Shown: piece after piece, positions 58,805 to 64,000 of the stretch
How positions within the stretch are numbered: position 1 is the first letter of the stretch
Layout: every line of letters begins with the position of its first letter
Assembly: GCA_021604005.1 (NCBI GenBank)
Contig: BQIV01000004.1
Coordinates: 62,001 to 126,000 of the forward strand
Reading direction: 5' to 3'
Source: Nitrospirales bacterium
GTDB lineage: Bacteria > Nitrospirota > Nitrospiria > Nitrospirales > UBA8639
Length of the DNA: 64,000 nt
Notes under the pieces: generated by a model
Database searches by the model: none
The model's input: only the letters and a program-made list of their open reading frames with translations
Told to the model about the DNA's origin: nothing
Made by a program: the position numbers and the translations under genes

Positions 58805-59054
58805 ATACTCTCCTTCAGTGTCATTCAAAATTTATAAGATCAGCACAAAACCTCGCCAATTATACGGTCTTTCGACGATGAGAAAAAAGTATCAAAGACA
58901 CTGAAAGCTGTCAATTCTGACCAACCATAGATGGTGGCGAGCAGTGGTCGTTTTTACAGGAAACTCGTGTATGCATTCTTAAGTGATACGAAATTCGTTG
59001 GGTGAGTGCTTGAACGTGTTATGACGCAAGAAGCGTTCGGCCAGTATGTTCAGT

Positions 59055-59235
59055 TATAGCCGTTTCAGTTATGACGAATCTACAGGTCACCCTATTGAAT
59101 ACTGATTGACCCTTCGTGATTGAACCGTCAATTGTCTGCAGGTCATCCAGGCGGGCATAACCTTCCTTATGTTCACATTGTACCGCGCGGAGTTCGTTGT
59201 ATTTTTCCGTTTGGAACTTATTTGGATTCGCTATA
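59055..59235 (-). repeat. 181-bp MITE-like element, copy E (inverted relative to 39216-39396)
   Basis: The reverse complement starts TATAGCGAATCCAAATAAG and ends CGGCTATA, matching copy D in length and both arms. Three mismatches were counted in about 122 bp of the long arm, and the 24-bp short arm is identical. The 35-bp core differs. Read in the reverse strand, this copy keeps an open frame (HKEGYARLDDLQTIDG) through the core, while copy D has a stop there. It lies in the 563-bp gap between the parvulin gene and vapB, 132 bp before vapB. The rest of the gap (58829-59054) shows nothing recognisable. Confidence 0.8.
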
Positions 59236-59309
59236 ATGTATGTAAGAGTAGATGGCGTATTTGCTATCGAAGGATGAACGATCGCCTTTACAAATTGGCG
59301 CATTGCTGA

Positions 59310-59331
59310 ATGAGTAGGATATGAGTAGGAT
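59310..59331. repeat. Tandem 11-bp repeat upstream of vapB
   Basis: ATGAGTAGGAT occurs twice without a gap (59310-59320 and 59321-59331), 36 bp before the vapB start. Its place suggests an operator for autoregulation by VapBC or part of the promoter spacer. That role is inference. Confidence 0.55.
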
Positions 59332-59367
59332 GATGTGTGAGTGGTTGTGTGAAGAAAGGAGGGGAGC

Positions 59368-59580
59368 ATGCCAACGAATCTTGCCATTGATGACAAACTT
59401 GTAGATGAAGTGAAACGTTTAGGAGGTCACACAACAAAACGAGCAGCCGTGAATGAAGCCCTTCGTGAATATGTGACTCGCCGAAAACAGAAAAAATCCT
59501 CGAGATTTTTGGGACCCTTGAATGGGATCAAAAATATAATTACAAAACCGCACGAAAACGGAAATGACTGTATTAGTTGA
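59368..59580 (+). CDS. vapB: VapB-family antitoxin
   Basis: A 70-residue protein with the N-terminal VapB fold (MPTNLAIDDKLVDEVKRLGG, then TKRAAVNEALREYVTRRKQK), a ribbon-helix-helix-like DNA-binding part. The C-terminal tail (FLGPLNGIKNII) would wrap the toxin. A strong AGGAGGGGAG sits before ATG 59368. The last 17 bases overlap vapC. Antitoxins of this class repress their own operon. Confidence 0.88.
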   Translation: MPTNLAIDDKLVDEVKRLGGHTTKRAAVNEALREYVTRRKQKKSSRFLGPLNGIKNIITKPHENGNDCIS

Positions 59581-59962
59581 TACATCGGTCTGGTCACTCT
59601 CTCTTCGAAAGGATGGTCCGGCAAATCAGGTATCGGTTAAGAAACTCCAACACCTTCTGCTAGATACGCAAGACATTGTCCTCATTGGGATCATTTTACA
59701 GGAAATTCTCCAGGGTTTTCGACAAGAACGCACCTTTACGAAAGTCCTCTCCTATTTTAAAGCCCTTCCCTTACTCCCTTTAAACAGAAGTGACTGTATT
59801 GCGGCAGCCAAACTTCGCCGTCAAGCGACAGCAAAAGGCCTGAACCTCTCGACTCCAGACTGTCAGATTGCCGCCGCCGCCATCAAGCATAATTGCCATC
59901 TCCTCACAACCGATAAAGATTTTTTGCACATCGCAAAATGGGCACCTCTGCAATTGCTCTAA
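59564..59962 (+). CDS. vapC: VapC-family PIN-domain toxin
   Basis: A 132-residue PIN ribonuclease. The acidic metal-binding residues D6 (LVDTSVW), E47 (ILQEILQ), D99 (STPDCQIAA) and D117 (TTDKDF) are all in place, so the toxin looks active. VapC toxins cut tRNA or rRNA when unchecked by VapB. The start overlaps vapB, normal for toxin-antitoxin pairs. Confidence 0.92.
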   Translation: MTVLVDTSVWSLSLRKDGPANQVSVKKLQHLLLDTQDIVLIGIILQEILQGFRQERTFTKVLSYFKALPLLPLNRSDCIAAAKLRRQATAKGLNLSTPDCQIAAAAIKHNCHLLTTDKDFLHIAKWAPLQLL

Positions 59963-60094
59963 CTTCACCCAATCCATTTTCTCAAAATATATTTTTAAAT
60001 TACGGTCAGAACAAGTTCTCTTGAGGCATAGTCTCCAATCTTCCCTCATTATGGAGGTTCCATTTAAGAGGGAAATGGGTTAATCCCTATTGCG

Positions 60095-60577
60095 CTATGG
60101 GTCTTTGGTAAGAGTCGGTGAATGCTTTGGCGGAAATGGTTCAGATTTTTCGCCAGCACGTCTTAATATCACTGAACTGCTGCTCCACTTTAGGATATCA
60201 GCGATTTGTTCATTCATGATCGGTTTGAGTGCCCCACCAGTGAATCCTGGTTCAGCATCAAGGGTGAAGGGAATAAAGAGTGTCAGTAATTGATTCGACT
60301 GAAAGTAGTATTGAATGTTAAGCTCCGCATTTACCCTGTCATAAAAGAGATTCGCGTGAGAAGCACTGTAGCCGAGGGCGAATATACTATGGATTGGCCA
60401 GGCATCGCTCAGGTGTAATGTATTGGTATCCACTTGTTCGACAGTCCAGTTTTCTTGTGCCTCTTGGGCAACGTGATCAAGAGGATTATCCATCACAGTT
60501 GCCCGAATATATGTAGCGGAGGAGCATCCCCACATTCCAAAAATAACCACGATGAGAATGAACCGAAGTCGCTTCAT
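60095..60577 (-). CDS. Predicted lipoprotein of unknown function
   Basis: A 160-residue protein with a signal segment and lipobox MWGC (Cys18) in VVIFGMWGCSS. The mature part has DAWPIHSIFALGYSASHANL and INIQYYFQ-like text with beta character, ending in a Pro/Lys-rich tail. GGGGAGG precedes ATG 60577. I recognise no domain. It is convergent with vapC, 132 bp apart. The 254 bp beyond its start hold nothing seen. Confidence 0.75.
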   Translation of the reverse strand: MKRLRFILIVVIFGMWGCSSATYIRATVMDNPLDHVAQEAQENWTVEQVDTNTLHLSDAWPIHSIFALGYSASHANLFYDRVNAELNIQYYFQSNQLLTLFIPFTLDAEPGFTGGALKPIMNEQIADILKWSSSSVILRRAGEKSEPFPPKHSPTLTKDP

Positions 60578-60831
60578 AACCCCTCCCCGTTTAGATTTGC
60601 CGGATTACTCATTGTGTCATGGAATAGCGGTAAAGTCTCCAAACAAATAAGAGGATGCGGAAAAAATGTTAGTTAACTTGTTTAAATGATACTTCTCCTG
60701 ATGTATTGATTCGATGCAGGGGAAATAGTGCTTTTTATTATTTCCATATCGATGTCGTGATCATAGTCCTGGTGAAAAACAACAAGGATGGTATCTTGCT
60801 CTTAGTACTCTCCCTTCTTATGCATTCCGGG

Positions 60832-61581
60832 TTATGTCCAGACGTTTGCTAATCCCAGTCCGCTGATGAGCACCAGTATCCCACCGATGACCTGTTTATA
60901 GCGCTGATCGTTTTCCAGGATGACATCATGAAATTTGAGGCCAGTCATATGCCCAATGGCTGCAATGGGAAGAAGTGTGAGGGCGGTGAGCAGGTGCAGT
61001 TCTAGCCCGAGTACAACAAAGGTGCTCATTTTGATCGTGACGAGAGTAAACCAGAGAACGTATAACGTATTGCGTAATTGATCGGGTGCGACATTTTTCA
61101 TGGCGACGGCCACCATGAGTGGCCCACCGGTCAGCGACGTTCCTGCCACATATCCGCCGAGTGCAAGCAATAGCCTATCGCTCCAGTTTTTCTCGCTGCT
61201 GATGGAGAGGTTGAGCGCCCACATCAGTCCGTAACCGAGTGCGACGGCATAGATAAAGATGAGCAACCACTCTGTGGGTAGCGTGATGAGACCGAACACG
61301 CCAATCAACGTGGTGGGAATGATGAAGAGGCTGGCATGCCGCAAATAGACCCAATCGACATTGTCAATACGGGTGCGTAAGGTGAGGGCGGAAAAAAATA
61401 AGAGATGTGTTCCGATAATGGGCAACCAAAAGAGGGGTTGGTTATACAGGAACAGCATGAGCGGCAACCCAAGCGCGGCACCGCCAAACCCCAACCCACT
61501 GCGAACAAAGCCCGTCCAGATAAACAGGAGTCCCACGAGGAATAGTTGGGTGGCGTTGAAGTCCGCGAGGATATTCGTCAT
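60832..61581 (-). CDS. TauE/SafE (TSUP) family membrane exporter
   Basis: A 249-residue membrane protein with about eight helices. LFIWTGFVRSGLGFGGAALGLP at the N-terminus, GYVAGTSLTGGPLMVAV in the middle and LKFHDVILENDQRYKQVIGG are the TSUP pattern with its duplicated half. Family members export sulfite, sulfoacetate or other organosulfur anions. The substrate here is unknown. Confidence 0.9.
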   Translation of the reverse strand: MTNILADFNATQLFLVGLLFIWTGFVRSGLGFGGAALGLPLMLFLYNQPLFWLPIIGTHLLFFSALTLRTRIDNVDWVYLRHASLFIIPTTLIGVFGLITLPTEWLLIFIYAVALGYGLMWALNLSISSEKNWSDRLLLALGGYVAGTSLTGGPLMVAVAMKNVAPDQLRNTLYVLWFTLVTIKMSTFVVLGLELHLLTALTLLPIAAIGHMTGLKFHDVILENDQRYKQVIGGILVLISGLGLANVWT

Positions 61582-61872
61582 GAGTTGTTTTTTGACATGG
61601 TGGTTTTCTCTTGCCTTTCAATCTGGCACATAAGCTAGGCACTCATCCAACGTGATCTGAATGTATCGGGATTGCGACCAACCAGATGGGAAAGGGATTC
61701 TATGGTATTTTAACTTTTTCTCAGTACCTATGATCTGACGCCTGCAGGCTCTAGCCGTGCCACGACTCTTTCATTTGCTTGATGTGTGTGCTTGCGTTCG
61801 ACCGGGCATGTGTATTCCGCAAGATAGGATGAGGTTTCGCTAGAGTCCGTTGAGTGAACACCTCTCATACTG

Positions 61873-62012
61873 GGCGGGCTTGTTTGAGCGCAGCGAGTTT
61901 GCCCGCCTCACCAACCGGGGTTCATCTTATCCGATGAGCCTGGCCTGGGCGTTCATGGTTTTGGGTCCTTTTGCCGAAACAAAAGGGCCTCGGCCGCCGG
62001 GACGAACCCCGG
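61873..62012. repeat. Nested palindromic REP-like element
   Basis: In the 585-bp gap between the TSUP exporter and the phosphatase-family gene three inverted repeats nest: GGCGGGC/GCCCGCC (61873-61879 and 61901-61907), CCGGGGTTC/GAACCCCGG (61915-61923 and 62004-62012) and CCTTTTG/CAAAAGG (61967-61973 and 61980-61986). Its GC content is higher than the flanks. A 62-codon open frame across it is a by-product. Similar palindromes are scattered in many bacterial genomes. The rest of the gap shows no gene. Confidence 0.65.
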
Positions 62013-62166
62013 CAGAATGCAAAAACCTAGGACGATAAGAAAGGCATACGATCAATGAGGGAATGGGAATGCGCCATGTTCTTAGGCAAAAGCTCCTCTG
62101 ACACTATATGAAAAGTTTAAAAATTATACGATTCCATGTTGTTTCTCGTAGGGTGAAGACGGGAGG

Positions 62167-62982
62167 CTAAGGAGATTGTAGGACTCCAAGCAGTTGTCGA
62201 ACAGTCGATACTTTATCGGGACGTGTGGCAATAACTCCCTGTGTAGTCGTGTTGGATTGATTAAACGGAATTGGTTGCCAATTCCGGTCCGCGACGGTTC
62301 CTCCGGCTTCTTGAATCAGGAGCACTCCAGCGGCAATATCCCATTCATGTTGACCGCCAGGGTTGAGTGTCATGTCCACGCGTCCAGCGGCTTGAAGTGC
62401 GAGCGCATAGGCAATTGATCCAAATGCCTGGCACGTTATTGCCGGCTCAATCAATTCCAATTTCGTTCGTTGTGCTTCCGAGGCGTTCGCTAAGCAGTGG
62501 AGATGGTCGGTTTGTGTGTCTTTAACGTGTATTGGTATGCCGTTGAGGTAGGCACCCTCGCCTTTGACGGCAGAAAACATTTCGTTAGTTGCCGGATTGA
62601 AAATCACGCTTAGCGTGAGTTCTTGGTTTTCTACCAGTGCAATGGAGATGGCATATTGCGGAATCTTGGAAATGAAGTTTCGTGTTCCGTCAATGGGGTC
62701 AAGAATCCACACTCGACTTTTTTCTAGCCGTTTGCGGTCATCGGGGCTTTCTTCTGAAAGCCAGCCATCGTGTGGGTATTTGCTGAGTAATCGCTCTTTG
62801 AGCATGCGATCGACTTCTAGATCGGCTGTGGTGACTTGAGAAGAGTCCGGTTTAATCGAAACATCAAAACCGTTTTTGGCAATCTCTAAGACTCTGGATC
62901 CAGCCTCTCGAACGACTTCCTGAAGGAACTCGGCTATGGGGTGATTGTGCGTGGTCTTTGTCTGCGATTGAGAAATGTGCAT
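62167..62982 (-). CDS. Inositol monophosphatase-family phosphatase
   Basis: A 271-residue Mg2+-dependent phosphatase. Metal ligands are in WLSEESP (Glu78), WILDPIDGTRNF (Asp95 and Asp98) and HEWDIAAGVLLIQEAGG. Substrate may be inositol-1-phosphate, histidinol phosphate or 3'-phosphoadenosine 5'-phosphate. The sequence does not choose, though SuhB-like text is closest. ATG 62982 gives a 15-residue polar lead before the family start. Confidence 0.9.
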   Translation of the reverse strand: MHISQSQTKTTHNHPIAEFLQEVVREAGSRVLEIAKNGFDVSIKPDSSQVTTADLEVDRMLKERLLSKYPHDGWLSEESPDDRKRLEKSRVWILDPIDGTRNFISKIPQYAISIALVENQELTLSVIFNPATNEMFSAVKGEGAYLNGIPIHVKDTQTDHLHCLANASEAQRTKLELIEPAITCQAFGSIAYALALQAAGRVDMTLNPGGQHEWDIAAGVLLIQEAGGTVADRNWQPIPFNQSNTTTQGVIATRPDKVSTVRQLLGVLQSP

Positions 62983-63229
62983 AGGATTTTCAGTCTCTCT
63001 TGATGATATGTCTTTATCTCACTATAGTCGTGAATGAAAAATGAGTCAAAGTTGTGCTCGCATTTCTAGGATTGTCCTACTGTCTTGAAAAAGGTAAGAT
63101 TTTAGGAAACACCGTGTTCGTGCCGGTTTTATGCGTGCAATGGTTTCGTTCTTCTCTCGATGTACGCGATGTTCATGACGCTGACGAGGTGTTGATAGCA
63201 TAGATCGTAACGTGATCCGCACTTTGGCC

Positions 63230-63466
63230 ATGCCCAAAATCCGTGTGTCCCTCAATCTGCCGCCTCATCGATTGTTAGCCTACTATGAAGGTGTGGCCGA
63301 TGACGTGGTGGCGAGTGCGCAGGATGGACGGAAAATACGGTTCCCTGCACGAGTCCTGCGCCCCTTTTTGACCCAGAATGGCGTCGTTGGAACGTTTTAT
63401 ATCACATATGATGGCAACAAGAAATTTGTGTCTATTGAACGTGCTGCCGTTCGGTCGACTTCCTAA
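63230..63466 (+). CDS. DUF2835-family protein
   Basis: A small protein of 78 residues from ATG 63230 (an in-frame GTG at 63212 is an alternative; neither has a clear Shine-Dalgarno). The text KIRVSLNLPPHRLLAYYEGV, ASAQDGRKIRFPARVLRPF and GTFYITYDGNKKFVSI matches the DUF2835 pattern. That family's role is unknown to me. It is five bases upstream of the YqaA-like gene, probably co-transcribed. Confidence 0.82.
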   Translation: MPKIRVSLNLPPHRLLAYYEGVADDVVASAQDGRKIRFPARVLRPFLTQNGVVGTFYITYDGNKKFVSIERAAVRSTS

Positions 63467-63471
63467 GGCCC

Positions 63472-63894
63472 ATGTCGGCTGAGGAGTATACCCTTGGCGG
63501 GCTTTTTCTCAGTGCCTTTCTTTCGTCGACGCTTTTTCCAGGAGGATCTGAAATTGTCCTGGCTGTATTGGTGGCGCAACGAACCTATGATCCATGGATG
63601 TTATGGGGGGTTGCTACCGCTGGCAACACGTTAGGAGGCATGACCTCTTGGGGACTTGGGTTCCTGTTGAGCTGGCGTTTTCCGGTTTCCGGCTTGACTA
63701 AGCGTCGTCAACGGCAGGCCGTGGAACGGATTCAGCAGTGGGGCAGTCCGTTGCTGCTGTTTTCTTGGGTTCCTGTGATTGGAGACCCGCTTTGTGTGGC
63801 TGCCGGATGGTTACGTGTGAATGGGGCCGTAGCCATGCTATGGATAGGGTTGGGAAAAGCTCTGCGATATGCCGCCATCATTGCGATGATGTAA
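63472..63894 (+). CDS. YqaA-like (DedA/SNARE-associated superfamily) membrane protein
   Basis: A 140-residue membrane protein with four hydrophobic stretches. LFLSAFLSSTLFPGGSEIVLAVLV, NTLGGMTSWGLGFLLSWRF and FSWVPVIGDPLCVAAGWLRV match YqaA proteins, short relatives of DedA transporters thought to move lipids. Function here unknown. The remaining 106 bases to the window end show no complete gene. Confidence 0.88.
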   Translation: MSAEEYTLGGLFLSAFLSSTLFPGGSEIVLAVLVAQRTYDPWMLWGVATAGNTLGGMTSWGLGFLLSWRFPVSGLTKRRQRQAVERIQQWGSPLLLFSWVPVIGDPLCVAAGWLRVNGAVAMLWIGLGKALRYAAIIAMM

Positions 63895-64000
63895 GGGGTG
63901 TCCGTAGGGCCTATTGGTGATGAGTCACGACGATTAATCATTCGAATGGTCTTGAATCGTGTCCGTGCGTCCCATGTTTCGAAATGTACATCTTTTTCAT

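Noticed and set aside
59019-59396. 125-codon reverse frame covering element E and the vapB leader
   Set aside because: It runs through the repeat and antisense to vapB, starts inside vapB, and has no recognisable domain. The shared protein text with copy D follows from the DNA repeat, and copy D has a stop in the core.
61850-62038. 62-codon forward frame with text such as ETKGPRPPGR
   Set aside because: It lies on the palindromic element. Such frames arise from the repeat's composition.

Overview
The window looks like chromosomal core DNA of a Nitrospirota bacterium, most likely a Nitrospira-like, sodium-adapted (possibly marine) nitrite oxidizer. This is inferred from protein flavour, a heme gene order of ccsA-hemA-hemC-cobA/hemD-CBS-hemB, moderate GC, and a complete Na+-translocating NADH:quinone oxidoreductase operon. 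No rRNA, 16S or nitrogen gene is present to prove it. Coding density is high and most genes are housekeeping. I see no CRISPR array, prophage or complete insertion sequence.

Layout. 1-5500: the start of rpmB, recG, tRNA-Leu(CAA), a secreted CWQC protein with its own promoter and terminator, a TusA-like protein and rsmI. 5900-13350: heme/siroheme operon (ccsA, hemA, hemC, cobA-hemD fusion, CBS protein, hemB) running into ribF, many genes joined by ATGA overlaps. 13350-22300: tilS-hpt-ftsH, then folP-glmM-comEC. 22340-29450: a 1232-residue DUF255/aldo-keto reductase fusion, a cytochrome c, a J-domain protein, an ArsC-like protein, a zinc-ribbon protein and nadK. 29700-39230: clpC, tsaD, hflX-nth-yicC-gmk-rpoZ-coaBC. 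39680-47440: nqrABCDEF, an ApbE-type flavin transferase, nqrM and a CBS protein, i.e. the sodium pump with its flavinylation and maturation factors. 47510-55150: tRNA-Ser(CGA), lipoprotein, tadA, SprT, TPR, CaCA exchanger, 2-hydroxyacid dehydrogenase, a cysteine-free IscA-like protein, an RlmL-type methyltransferase and a degenerate receiver. 55680-64000: accessory-flavoured region with a B12-type radical SAM protein, DUF5069, parvulin, vapBC, lipoprotein, TSUP exporter, palindromic repeat, inositol-phosphatase family, DUF2835 and YqaA-like genes.

The most unusual signal is not a gene. Short elements bounded by TATAGC...GCTATA lie in intergenic DNA. Two of them, each exactly 181 bp (39216-39396 and, inverted, 59055-59235), are about 97% identical over 122 bp, identical over the first 24 bp, and differ strongly in an equal-length 35-bp core. 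One supplies the last five codons and stop of coaBC. Looser relatives occur at 2893-3077, 4364-4513 and near 5603-5657. They resemble TA-flanked miniature inverted-repeat elements. Other points are a probable non-AUG (ATT) start for hflX, a receiver lacking its phosphoacceptor Asp, a radical SAM protein with CX4CX2C, and a HemB with a mixed Cys/Asp metal site.

All coordinates and motifs were read by eye. Family assignments come from motif recognition, not database searches, and start codons were chosen from visible Shine-Dalgarno sequences and family length.
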